Assembly (NCBI RefSeq): GCF_902806685.2
Contig: NC_048546.1
Span: 12,881,891 to 12,945,890 of the forward strand
From: Maniola hyperantus
Taxonomy: Eukaryota > Arthropoda > Insecta > Lepidoptera > Nymphalidae
Direction of reading: 5' to 3'
DNA: 64,000 bases
The notes below the pieces were generated by a model, which was not told where the DNA came from, did no database searches, and saw nothing but the letters and a program-made list of their open reading frames with translations. A program made the position numbers and the translations under genes. Below, piece by piece: positions 11,501 through 21,800 of this stretch (its first letter is position 1; each line of letters opens with the position of its first letter).

Positions 11501-11941
11501 TTTCCTTTTGAGGTACGGAACCCTAAAAATTAGTGGTGTTTATAACCTAACTTGACTTACCGTTAGCTCTCATCCGTGCCCTTTGATTCCTGACAGCCTG
11601 CACTCTGCCCGGGCCTCCATCTCTTTGTACAACTGCCCTTGGTTTCGCACCAGCTGTAAATTGTTTAGGATCAACGTTTATAATACATGAATGGAAAAAA
11701 TAATTATATTCCTCAATAATTTCTGTAGGTATTTAATTCAATAGGAGCTCAAACACGGATTAATAAGCAAGCTGGTTACTTTATTTTTTTGCGAGAATTG
11801 AACAACATTTTATTGAAATGCGAATTTTATTGTTTACAGATACTTACGTAGTTGTTTTACTTGTGACGCTCGTAAAAATACAACCGACAAGAGAATAATC
11901 ACAATAGCGCTTATAACAGCTGCAATAATAAAAGGATCCAT
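8506..11941 (-). CDS. DDRGK1: DDRGK domain-containing protein 1 (UFMylation adaptor, UFBP1)
   Basis: Six exons on the minus strand: 11941-11848, 11653-11561, 10838-10723, 9737-9606, 9266-9090 and 8766-8506. All junctions are GT...AG and the phases agree, giving 873 nt and 290 aa. Residues about 4-24 form a single N-terminal membrane anchor (MDPFIIAAVISAIVIILLSV). Residues about 80-200 are a highly charged Lys/Glu coiled coil. The C-terminal winged-helix/PCI-like domain contains the eponymous DDRGK motif at about 243-247. The protein is an ER-membrane partner of the UFL1 ligase that directs UFM1 to ER and ribosomal substrates and takes part in ER-phagy and ER stress control. It is head-to-head with the TMED gene. 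The introns contain several transposons (see separate entries). Confidence 0.93.
8805..9080. mobile_element. Family G MITE, decayed, in DDRGK1 intron 5
   Basis: Two halves of a family G element: 8805-8870 carries one end (tataagtcccgcaaattgc) and about 8949-9080 the other, with gccgccattttagtgacgtc. Intact copies at 15563-15728 and 49669-49821 show the full structure. Confidence 0.6.
10076..10270 (+). mobile_element. Family B element in DDRGK1 intron 3
   Basis: Begins tagcttatgctcgcgacttc and ends in the cagtcacctttt...tatatttag tail shared by the other B copies. It is on the plus strand, opposite to the host gene. Confidence 0.7.
10523..10672. mobile_element. Family F MITE in DDRGK1 intron 3
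   Basis: A diverged copy of a roughly 155-bp GC-rich MITE whose ends are inverted repeats (gcgacatgttgagaaggcaa against ttgccattccaacctgtcgc on the same strand). Compare 19408-19575 and 41663-41819. Its right end lies about 50 bp from the 3' end of exon 3. Confidence 0.65.
10905..11455. mobile_element. Two family A elements in inverted orientation (DDRGK1 intron 2)
   Basis: The plus copy at about 10905-11110 runs from ctagctgatgcccgcgactt to cacttttgcatttataata. The minus copy at about 11240-11450 is its mirror image, so the pair is tail-to-tail around a spacer of about 130 bp. Family A elements end in a (ttt)ataatatta tail like that of lepidopteran RTE LINEs and their SINE partners. A transcript through both could fold into a long imperfect hairpin. 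Confidence 0.65.
11455..11530 (+). repeat. Family H terminal fragment
   Basis: Matches the right end of the fuller copy at 33385-33822: a gacagacaacaaagtg block, then cctataagggttccgttttt and ttgaggtacggaaccctaaa, where the two ends can pair. Confidence 0.6.
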
Positions 11942-12450
11942 GGTTACTTTGTTGGTAAACTTAGACCAAATCCTAACCTAAAAAATAACTTATTTAAAAT
12001 AGAAAATATAATATTTATTATATTCTCCAATGATTTTAAATCGACAATTATTTGTCTTTCAGTTATCCCTCCTACGAGAATGGTTCACAATTCACATTTT
12101 TATTTTGTAGAAGAAAATAATCAAATAATTATTTTTGTCGAACTTGAAGGCAAACGTCATCACATAACGTCATCAATTTTTTGGTGATTACTGTTTAGAA
12201 ATAAATTATTTATGAATATAAAAGGAATGTAATTATTTAATTTATCTTATGACTGCTATTATTCAAGTTAGTATATATAGGCAAAGTAAATTTAATTTTC
12301 TAAAATTAGCGTTTCGTTTTTGGAGATCGTGATGTTTTTTGACTTTTTCGATGACGTGCACCGATTATGACGTGTGTCAATTTTTGCATTTTGGTCTTGT
12401 CAAAAAATAAAATTGCTTTCGATTTTGCCGACTGTTTAGCTTTGTAGAAA
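11942..12450. promoter_or_regulatory. Shared intergenic region between divergent DDRGK1 and TMED
   Basis: About 510 bp separate the two start codons, with the genes pointing away from each other, so promoters and 5' UTRs of both must lie here. The sequence is AT-rich with no convincing TATA box. ACGTCAT motifs occur at about 12156-12174 and a GATGACGTGCA near 12350, which resemble CRE/ATF or UPRE-type sites. Any ER-stress regulation is inference. Confidence 0.5.
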
Positions 12451-14921
12451 ATGAAGTTAATTAACTTTTCCTCGCTCTTAACCTTAGTATTAGTTTTAGA
12501 TTATGCATCAGCTTTATATTTTCACATAGCGGAGGGTGAAAGGAAATGTTTCATTGAAGAAATACCGGATGACACGACTGTGATCGGTGAGACAGTTTTT
12601 CTTGATTTTTAGCACAATAAAATAACTGTACACCTTGTAATTGATTAAACTCTCATTAATTATGTTAAATCTCTCTAGTGAACTACAAAGTAGAGCTGTT
12701 CGACCCTCGGTCAGGCGGCTTTATGCCTTCGTCACCTGGTATTGGAATGCATGTGGAAGTTCGCGACCCCAATGATCGAGTGGTGCTTTCGCGAGTGTAT
12801 TCCTCTGAGGGAATGATCTCTTTCACTTCAGCGACACCTGGTGAACACGTACTGTGCATGTACTCGAATAGCACCTCTTGGTTTAGTGGATCACAATTAA
12901 GAGTAAGTCATGTACCTAGAACTATATTTATGGTTATGAATTTTTCTTTTTGTTCTATGAGGGTTAATTTTGATCAAGGGAATGTGCATTTAACAAATAT
13001 TTTGATGTCTAGTATTACAAGTACTTGACTTAATTTATGGATTCAAAAATAACAGAATACAACATAAAAAAACTCATTTTTCCTATATTTATTTAGTTTT
13101 CGCAAGTGCAAAATAAATAGTCTAATCTGAACATGAGGCATATGACTGTGCATTGTAGAAACAAAAGCTAGGCTTGTTTATTCAATCTTTAGTCTATGAT
13201 CTGCACAAATCACCATGTTGCAACTTCAGACTACTTGTTTGAGACCACTGTATTTAGTCTCAAAAGTAATTTTAGGCAAGGTCACAGCTGTACAAACAAT
13301 AAGTTTCTTATAGTAATTCTTAAAAACGGAATCATTAGTAGGAAAGTAATAGTCTAAAATTAAAGGTTAAATAAAAGCTTGTATAGTGAATTTTTTACAA
13401 TGCAGCTAAAGAATAAGGGAAATTTAAGGGTAAATATTAATTTCCGAAATCAAATCATTTATTTAAAGTATGTGGTACCATTGTACACCTTTTGATTGTC
13501 AATGTAATTCTAATTATTGAATTTGTAAGATAATGATGTAATGGTGATAATTAATTGTGTAAACTTAAAACTAAAGCTATGAGGGTTCCAAATGTGCACA
13601 TGTTTGAGCAGAGCCCATAACAAACTCTGCCGGTATTCTTTTTACTATCACCACTTTGCAAAATCACTTAAAGTTATTAGATCTATCAAAGTTGGTAACC
13701 AAGGTTATTCCCAAGCGTTCTTATCGTTTGATTTCCTTTTTTATATTTTAAAAGGATGTTTCAATAAGATTGTTTTATTTATTTATTTTTATTTTTCATG
13801 TACCGAAATTGTAGCTACATAGTAGTAATAAATTAAGTTACATTGCAAATGCTTATTTATTATACATCTTTCAAAGATCACTTTAGTGATAAGGCCACCT
13901 TTGCACTCTACTACTGTTTAATGTATTGTGTTTGTTGCAAAAAAGTTTAAGAGTTGAGTAAGGCGCAGAAGCGAGTTGAATCATAAATTTTTTTACAATT
14001 AAATGCGCGCGTATTCGCGCACTGACGATTGACGCTGCGATGCACTAGTATGAATTGACCCTTAGACTACTACTATTGTTTTAGGTGCACTTAGATATCC
14101 AAGTTGGTGAGCATGCTGTAGACTATGCCAATGTGGCACAGAAGGACAAACTCAGCGAGCTGCAGCTAAGGATCAGACAGCTGTTGGATCAAGTGCACCA
14201 GATCACCAAGGAACAGAGCTATCAGAGGGTAAACATTTTTTTGATTGAAAACTATGTAGTTACAGTATGCTGCAAAAAATAATGTACATCAACCTTTAGA
14301 AAGAAATAGCAGTTTTGTAGAGCATTGTCTGTGTCGTTGAGACCGACAAAAATTCACATAAGTATGAGTGACAGAGACAATGCTCTACAAAGCCAAAATC
14401 TCATTCTAAAGGTTGATGTACTGCAATGTGACACACACCTACTGTACGTTGATGGTACTATGTTAACAAAGCCAGCAAACAAAACAAAAAAAACAACCAA
14501 ATTCATTCGCAAGTGATGATATTTCGTACATGTAGCTTTTGCAGATTTTTATATTTTATAGACTAGTGAATGCCTGGCAATGGTACTTTGCAATGCTACT
14601 TTGTCTGGGCAACTTGTACATCACCTGTTGTATGTTGATGGTACTATGTCAGAAACCATCCCACAAGTCCCAACAACAACTGTACAAAGTTTCATCATAA
14701 TCAGATGAATAATATAGGAACATTAAAGAAGAAATAACAATACATTCATTTTTGTTTATTTACATTTCCAGCATCGTGAAGAAAGATTCAGACAGACTTC
14801 AGAAAGTACAAACTCACGGGTCCTATGGTGGAGTTTACTTCAGACCGGTGTTCTCGTAGCTATTGGATACTGGCAGATGAGGCATCTCAAGAGTTTCTTT
14901 GAGGCTAAGAAATTAGTTTAG
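12451..14921 (+). CDS. eca: p24/TMED family cargo receptor (eclair/TMED9-like)
   Basis: Four exons: 12451-12586, 12679-12902, 14085-14228 and 14772-14921, giving 654 nt and 217 aa with consistent phases. Residues 1 to about 22 form a signal peptide ending ...YASA. The GOLD-domain start LYFHIAEGERKCF is typical of the alpha subfamily, and two cysteines (about 35 and 106) would form the GOLD disulfide. A luminal coiled coil and one membrane segment (about 185-205) follow. The cytosolic tail carries an FF pair and ends in a KKLV dilysine signal for COPI retrieval. It would cycle between ER and Golgi selecting cargo. The eclair/TMED4/9 subtype is inferred from the N-terminus and KKxx tail. AATAAA lies just past the stop. 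Confidence 0.92.
13515..13660 (+). repeat. Family K repeat in TMED intron 2
   Basis: Matches 3480-3600 and the reverse complement of 48597-48745 over the ctaaagctatgagggttcca core and the following acaaactctgccggtattct block. Confidence 0.6.
13771..13925 (+). repeat. LINE/SINE-type 3' tails in TMED intron 2
   Basis: 13771-13862 matches about 29897-29957 (ttcatgtaccraaattgtag). 13870-13915 carries the tttagtgataaggccacctt block that recurs in the insert at 28053-28180. These look like 3' ends of truncated retroelements. Confidence 0.5.
14284..14421. mobile_element. Family I foldback element in TMED intron 3
   Basis: A 138-bp element with perfect 18-bp terminal inverted repeats (gtacatcaacctttagaa at 14284-14301, inverted at 14404-14421). 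The symmetry continues imperfectly inward through ttttgtagagcattgtct and its complement. Diverged copies lie at about 25605, 26520 and 28378, all in Ir93a introns. Confidence 0.75.
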
Positions 14922-14928
14922 ATTGTAA

Positions 14929-14934
14929 AATAAA
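14929..14934 (+). terminator. Poly(A) signal of the TMED gene
   Basis: AATAAA eight bases after the stop codon. Confidence 0.65.
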
Positions 14935-15562
14935 GTTTGTAGTGTAAACCTGCTAATTCTTAAAATAGCTTAACTTTACATGACAGCATGAAATATATTT
15001 ATTATTTTCTATGAAAGAGATCACATATCAGTTGCCTAAAAATTGAAACCAAATATAGGTACGGTCTGCATGATTGGTCATCATTAATTTATCAACACCA
15101 ATAGTCAATACTATTAATTCTTTTACATTGTAAATTATTCTCATCTGTGATCTCAATCTTAATATCATCTCATCATCTCAATCTGAGAGAAAGGATGACA
15201 ATGGTTTTTAACTGACTTCAGAAATTATAAAGTTTTATTAACTTTACAATAATTTTAGATTTATTGTATATTTCTAATCATTGTGAGTTTAATATACTAT
15301 CTAATTTTTATGAAAATAGAGATAGCAGGTTTACATTTCAATCCAGCAATAAAATATAATAATATATAGTCATAACAAGTTTTCTATTTATACATATTGA
15401 GAACATCAAATCCTTTATCCAAAAATGTAAGTTTAAAACACTTTTTTAATTACACAGATATTTTTTGTTGTGATTTTCATTTTTCAATAAAATTGTGAAA
15501 TAGTTGCATATTTTATTTAGTTCTCTGAAGTCTAAATGTTGTTAATTGAAAAATTGAATTGC

Positions 15563-15728
15563 TATAAGTCCCACAAATTGCTAACACGCGTGGCCGCCAT
15601 TTTAGTGAGAGCACTAGACTGAAGTTTCGAGCTAATGGTATATTTTTATTTCGGCTGACGTCAAAATGACGTCATTTCGATGGTAATGAGACATGGTTCC
15701 AGCGCAATAGCAATTTGCGGGACTTATA
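15563..15728. mobile_element. Family G MITE, near-complete
   Basis: About 166 bp with terminal inverted repeats tataagtccc(g/a)caaattgc. The interior contains gccgccattttagtga and tatttttatttcggctgacg. It is almost the same element as 49669-49821, which is in the opposite orientation. No transposase is encoded. Confidence 0.8.
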
Positions 15729-16061
15729 TAAATCCTTATGATTGTCAAGGGATTTACAACAAACCAGAAGGTTAATTTGCTGTAATCTGCTGGAACAGAT
15801 CAATTCTGTATGGTGCAACATGCAGCAGCTTCTATACAACATGTCAATGGATTGTCCATTGACAAAGAATTTAACCACTGGTTTATGAATAATTGGGTGG
15901 TTAATGGTTTTACCTACTGAAAAGAATCTGCAAAAACTGCAGCCACAGCACAATTAAGTTTGTCAAAGATTCAATCAATTCAATTTTAATATAACACTAT
16001 ACATATTATTATGTAAGTATAACATTCTTATACATACTCATTCAATACTCAATAAAATTAC

Positions 16062-16130
16062 CATACCCCTTCCAGGTTTGCCCGCATCCATCTTATATTG
16101 CAGTCAAGGGCTAACTTGTATCTGAATAAA
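16062..16130 (+). mobile_element. Truncated SINE E 3' end
   Basis: Only the 3' part is present (gcccgcatccatcttatatt, then agtcaagggctaacttgtat and an A-rich end), matching the end of the full copy at 56071-56403. It is 5'-truncated, as retroposed copies often are. Confidence 0.65.
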
Positions 16131-16347
16131 AAAATGCAGATCTCTCGTTAGAGAGTAGTATAATTTATTTCTTGATCTATCACTTCCCAGTTGTTTCATT
16201 CCTAAAGATTGTGGTCCTGGTGCTCTTGCAACCTTGTGTGGATATCTTCCTTGATGCAGATTTACAAAACAACCATGTATACCTACCAACTTAAAAAGTA
16301 TTTTTTTACATATAGTTTTTTTATGAAGCTTTGCTTTATCTATTTAC

Positions 16348-16872
16348 TTATTTAGAAAGATTGTTAACAGTAAATACACTATCTAAATATTTGACAAAGG
16401 TATTTGGCGTAGGCTTAGCCAAAGGTGACAGCCAACTAAAATCAACAGTTTCTAAAGTGTCTTCCAACGTGTCACATGTACAATAATAAAGATTCCCCGA
16501 CATGTGTAGCTGTTCAGCCAATTCCATTTGATGGTTATCCATTAAATCTTCATTTATAACAACTAAAAGTGGTTTATTTGCCTCCAACGCTTCTAAGCAA
16601 CTACCTGCTCCAGCATGACTTATAACTAAATCAGCCCGTCTCATATCTTCTTTTAACGAATCTTTGAACCTATATAACTCAATCTTAACACCTTCTTTCT
16701 CATAAAAACCCGGCTCATAATCACTGTTCCCTATTTGAAAGGTTATCTCTTTACATCCAAGTTTTTTTAACGCGCGCAAAACTTCTGGTGTTTGAATGCA
16801 TTTGCATAGTAGGTCGAAACGTGTAGTTCCTACTGTTAAAAAACATTTCTTGTATTCGTGTTGTGTCTTCAT
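16348..16872 (-). CDS. Alg13: UDP-N-acetylglucosamine transferase subunit ALG13
   Basis: A single-exon frame of 174 aa. The product is the small catalytic, UDP-GlcNAc-binding half of the Alg13-Alg14 transferase. That enzyme adds the second GlcNAc to dolichol-pyrophosphate-GlcNAc on the cytosolic face of the ER, in N-glycan precursor synthesis. The GT-B C-terminal-half fold is marked by CFLTVGTTRFDLL near the N-terminus, SHAGAGSCLEAL (about 105-116) and NKPLLVVINEDLMDNHQMEL (about 119-138). The length matches stand-alone eukaryotic Alg13. No fused deubiquitinase or tudor region is present, unlike long vertebrate ALG13. It needs membrane-anchored Alg14, which is not in this window. Confidence 0.92.
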   Translation of the reverse strand: MKTQHEYKKCFLTVGTTRFDLLCKCIQTPEVLRALKKLGCKEITFQIGNSDYEPGFYEKEGVKIELYRFKDSLKEDMRRADLVISHAGAGSCLEALEANKPLLVVINEDLMDNHQMELAEQLHMSGNLYYCTCDTLEDTLETVDFSWLSPLAKPTPNTFVKYLDSVFTVNNLSK

Positions 16873-17164
16873 TTTTCATGGAATAAATTTTTATTTGTAA
16901 CGTAATTCAATTCAATTCCCAATTATTGGCTTTTAGGTGTGCCAGCTGGGCATTTGTAACGTAAACAAATATCTTCAAATGACGAAATGACAACTCTCAG
17001 TTGTCAATATGACAATAACATTATGGTTAACGTTCAGTAATATCACTTTTTTACTAGTTCTATGTACCATAGAACGGGTAACATTGGTATAGTACCGGGG
17101 CTGTTTAGGATGCCATTAAAAGATATTGCGTGAATGTGGTATATTTTCTTGAAATGGTAGATAG

Positions 17165-18060
17165 TCCTACGGCTGGACACAAGTTTTGTTGAGATTTCCG
17201 GGTGTCCCACATCCATTATGTCCCACTGGCCAGATTAAACCAGAGACAACAATTTAGAAATTATGAATTACAGGAATCGAACTACTGCTTAGAGTTAGAC
17301 CAAACTAGGTAAACTTGCATCATTAGCTAGGTACCTAGGTATTATTTTTAGTAAAGCGAAACAAATCAAATCCTTACCTACTTACCTACTATAAAAATGC
17401 GAAAGTGTAGATATTTGTCTGTTATGTACGTAAGTAGCTTTTCATGGCCCACCCGCATAACCAATTTTGACGAAATTTTTTACACTTGTTTTTTACAAAG
17501 CGGCTACTTTTTATTCCGGAAAATTAAAGATAGATATCCCACGCTTTTTTCAAAAACATAAATCTAATTCTACGCGGACGAAGTCGCAGTTATCATTTAG
17601 TTAGCAAAATTACAGAAAGCCTGCCAATAAAAATGATATGAAATGATATTTTGAATGACGTGTAAATTAAGCCGCGTAATGAAAGTGGCCAAGTGTGCCT
17701 TTTAGTAATTCTAGTAACTGAATTTTTCATGCGCACGACCTTTCACGAGACGGCTCCGAGAAACTATAGGGTGCTTAAATTTTATTTTTATTCCGATTTT
17801 ATTTGGTTTTATCTTTTTCATGCATAAATACTTTTAGGGCAGGTACGACTTACCCGAAGGACCCTATTACTAATTGCCTCCGCTGTCTATCCGTCTGTCT
17901 ATTCGTCTATCTCTCCAGGTTTTGAACTGCAAAAAATCACGTCGGCTGCCTCGTTACAACGTAATAAAAAGACAAACAAACAAAGAAACTACCTACCTAC
18001 CGCATTTTATATGGGTAGGTCTAGGTACCTGTCACTTTTTTTTCAATTACTAGATTTGAC
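17165..18060. other. Intergenic repeats between ALG13 and Ir93a
   Basis: About 17170-17290 resembles a minus-strand SINE E remnant. 17385-17605 is a minus-strand family A copy (from tataaaaatgcgaaagtgt to the reversed tccgcg...agt end). 17860-18050 holds decayed A- and H-like pieces. No coding frame is credible. Confidence 0.5.
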
Positions 18061-18107
18061 CCACACAGTACATATACAAAGCAAGCTTAATAAAACCATT
18101 TAGGTAT

Positions 18108-18329
18108 CTAAATATAAATAAAAGGAAAGGGTGACAGACTGACTGACTGATCTATCAACGAACAGCTCAAACTACTGGACGGATCGGGCTGAAATTTGGC
18201 TTGCAGATAGCTATTATGACGTAGGTATCCGCTAAGAAAGGATTTTTGAAAATTCAACCCCTATGGGGGTAAAATAGGGGTTTGAAATTTGTGTAGTCCA
18301 CGCGGACGAAGTCGCGAGCATAAGCTAGT
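18108..18329 (-). mobile_element. Family B element upstream of Ir93a
   Basis: A near-complete copy closely matching 3677-3900 and 39838-40049, from the taaatataaataaaagg tail to the gcataagctagt end. Confidence 0.75.
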
Positions 18330-18338
18330 TAATAATTA

Positions 18339-18508
18339 GAGCCTCCAATAGCTCAACCGGTAAAGGAGTGAACTGAAAACCGAAAGGTTGACGGTTCAAA
18401 CCCCGCCCGTTGCACTATTGTCGTACCTACTCCTAGCACAAGCTTGACGCTTAGTTGGAGAGGAAAGGGGAATATTAGTCATTTAACAAGGCTAATATTC
18501 TTAAAAAA
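18339..18508 (+). mobile_element. tRNA-derived SINE, family C
   Basis: Begins gagcctccaatagctcaacc, with an A box (tagctcaaccgg) and a B box (ggttcaaacc) about 40 bp apart, as in a Pol III promoter. It then has a shared body (cttgacgcttagttggagag) and an A-rich 3' end. Other copies: 28019-28325 (-), 46095-46260 (-), 53477-53661 (+) and 54815-54945 (+). Confidence 0.8.
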
Positions 18509-18814
18509 ATATGAGAGTTTATAATGATGATTACGGCTAATCTTTTTGTTCAAAAAAGACAAGGTAAAATTTTTACACATCCCGTATAGACCTACTTTTC
18601 TCTAAAAACTAGATACATAAAGAAAGCTCAGTCTACCATTCACGCGAACTCTCATGAAATGTTAACATGGCCCACCTGAGCTCCCATTTCCAATACTTCT
18701 AATTAAACGATAAATAAAATAACAGCTTTTGATTAGAAATAATAACGTTTTTTACGCGAATTATGACTAGAACTTCATACAAAGTGTTGAAAGGTAGAGC
18801 TTTCGCGGGGCAAA

Positions 18815-21800
18815 ATGAAATTATGGACTTTTCTCATTGTGTTTGGTTTGTTCGGACATGGGCGAGCGGAAGATTTTCCGTCACTGATTACTGCGAACGC
18901 TTCTATTGGTAAGAATTTTAAGGGATTGCGTTCCGTTCGGAGGCCGTGTAGAAACCTATAAGTGACATGGGTTTAATATAAACTGCATACTCCTGTCTCC
19001 TTCCAAATCAGCCAGCTTCCATTTTATACTGAATCATCACTTACCACCAGGTGAGATAGCAGTCAAGGGCTAACTTGCAGTGGAATAAAAAAAAGAAGGA
19101 TATTGTGAAATGTTGATAGTAAAAAGAAACTCGGCTGAGTTTTTTGTTTTCTCAGATCAGCGCATTTCTTCTTTCTTACGAGTAGTTCTAAACTTATTTA
19201 AAAAATGTACACACCACAGTTCTTACATACATTATTAGATTTTAGATTCTATGTATTTTTAGATTTTACATTTATTAGATTCTACGAGTGAAAGAAAAAA
19301 TGAACTAACTTCTTTTCACTTTGCTTCCAAGGAACCGTACCAAGTAAAGTAAATTAGTTTATTGGCCAAATTGTTTCTTATTCAGAAAATTCCCTATGTT
19401 AAACTATATTAGTTCCGCGACAGGTTGAGATGGCAATCGGGGTATGTGGCGGGGGGACGCCCTGCACGCCCGCACGTCATTCGCACATGCCCGCACCGGG
19501 TTTGCGTGGGGGCTGTGCGGGTGTGCGAGGCGCTCCCTCCCCGACTGCCAACTTGACCTGACGCGTAGTATAGGTATATATTTTAAACCTGGTAACTCAT
19601 CAAATCAGCCGTGGTGCTAGACCAGCAGTTCCTGGGTGAAGACTACCAATCAGTGCTGGACCAGCTGAAAGACTACATCAAGGAGTTAAAGCGAGTCGAG
19701 CTCAAGCACGGCGGAGTTAATGTTCATTACTTCTCCTGGACGGCCATTAGTCTCAAGAAAGGTGAGAGAAACCTGAATCCCAATCATTCTGAGAAGGCAG
19801 GCACAAACTATGGCTCCTTGAACGGGACGAACCATCTCAAAATTAAAATTAATTAATTTAACTAGCTGATGCCCGCGACTTCGTACACGTGGATTTAGGT
19901 TTTGAAAATCCCGTGGGAACTCCTTGATTTTCCGGGATAAAAAGTAGCCTATGTCACTCTCCAGGTCTTAAACTATGCCCATGCAAAAAATCACGTCGAT
20001 CCGTTGCTCCGTTGCGCCGTGATTGAAGGACAAACCTAACCAACCAACAAACCAAAATTAAAATCGAAGTCAAAATGATGCTGTACAATGGCTCTTGCCG
20101 ACTCCATAATAGCTTATGCGTTGAGCAGCTATGGACGAACGGACAAGTCACACTTACAGCACATTTATCAGTAGGTAATTGCAACTAAGGATTTTAAAAT
20201 TAAATAGCAAAAACAAATGAAAATCTTATATTTAAATTTTTCAAGGTTATTCATAGGTTATACATGACAAGGTCCAATTTACACTATTCTGAAAGTGCAA
20301 TTTTTTAATTTAGACATCCAAAATGCAGTTCAAAGCAAAATTCCTATGCAGTATGCTACGTCTAACTACGGTACGTAGTCTAAGATGGATTAATTATTTT
20401 TTACACTTTTTTAGGTTTTCTAGCAGTGTTCAGCGTGGCCTCATGCGAAGACACCTGGTCATTATTCTCAAGGACCGAAGAGGAGCAGCTCTTACTATTC
20501 GCGTTGACAGAAGTCGACTGTCCCCGTCTGCCATCAGATTCTGCCATCACCGTGACCTTCGCGGATCCGGGGCAAGAGCTGCCACAGCTGTTGCTAGATT
20601 TCAGGACACGGAAGGCTTTTCATTGGAAGTCTGCGATAATTTTGCATGATAATACGTTGAGTAAGAATACATGTTTTAGTTACAACCAGCATATATCCTT
20701 TTGGCGGATTACACTGAAAGGTCAAAAATCCTTTTGCATCCGCTAGGAATGTCTACGTGCGTAATAGCTATCTTCATGCCAAATTTCAGCCGGATCTGTC
20801 TGAATCCCGATTCCGAGCTGTACGTTGATACATCAGTCTGTCAGTCAGCTTTTTCTTTTATATATAGATAGATAGGTAGTTCGTGAACACAATAGTTAGG
20901 AAAAAAAAACTAATCATCATCTGAATTAGGTATTAATAATCTCTAACCTATTGTTGGCTTATAATTTTCTTCGAGTTCTTTGATCTTTCATTTCTACCAA
21001 ACATCATCGTCATCTAATGATGACGTCAACCGATAGACGTCCACTGCTGGACATAGGTCTCTTGTAGAGTCTTCCACACGCCACGGTCTTGCATCGCCTG
21101 AATCATGCGGGTCCCTTGCGACTCGCTTGATGTCGTCTGCCCTATTGGAGAGTGTGCCAACTCTGCGCTTTTCGCTAAAAACATTCCGAAATAGTGGTAT
21201 ATATATTTGACGATTCAAAAGTAGACTTTAACGTGTGGGGCTCTCTGAACCTAAGTCCAGAAGTGGACGTCTATCCACGACACAGATGCCATAGATTTTA
21301 CATTATATAACTTTCAGATCGTGATATGGTTTCCCGCGTGGTGAAATCCCTGTCATCTGAGATAAATGATGAGGATGTGCACTCCGTATCGGTGACGGTG
21401 TACAAGATGAAGCACGAGGTGAACGAGTACTTGAGGCGCAAGGAGGTCTACAGAGTGCTGTCGAAGTTACCTGTTAAATATATTGGTAAGAATTTGATTG
21501 CCTCTCGATTGGTGCTGATCTACATCTACTTACAAAAGTTTAGCTATACAAAAGTTTAACTGTACAAAAGTAACTCTGTTTGTTTTCTTTGGTGAACTTA
21601 GGTCTTCTGGTAACCTGGTAAGGTCCATTGACTTTGCATTTTGATAATGATGTGTGGATACACAGTTTTGTATGGTGGAACTTAGTTTCTGGTCCCAAGT
21701 ATATTTAGGCTCGACCGTAATAATAGGAAGGTCTTCCTCCGAGGAGATGCTATGCTCAGAGTCCAGCTCGTCCACGGTCCAACATGGGTTCAATCATTGT

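Noticed and set aside
18339..18410. Possible functional tRNA gene
   Set aside because: A and B boxes are present, but the same head is followed by the same SINE body at four other places and does not form a convincing cloverleaf acceptor stem. It is a tRNA-derived SINE.
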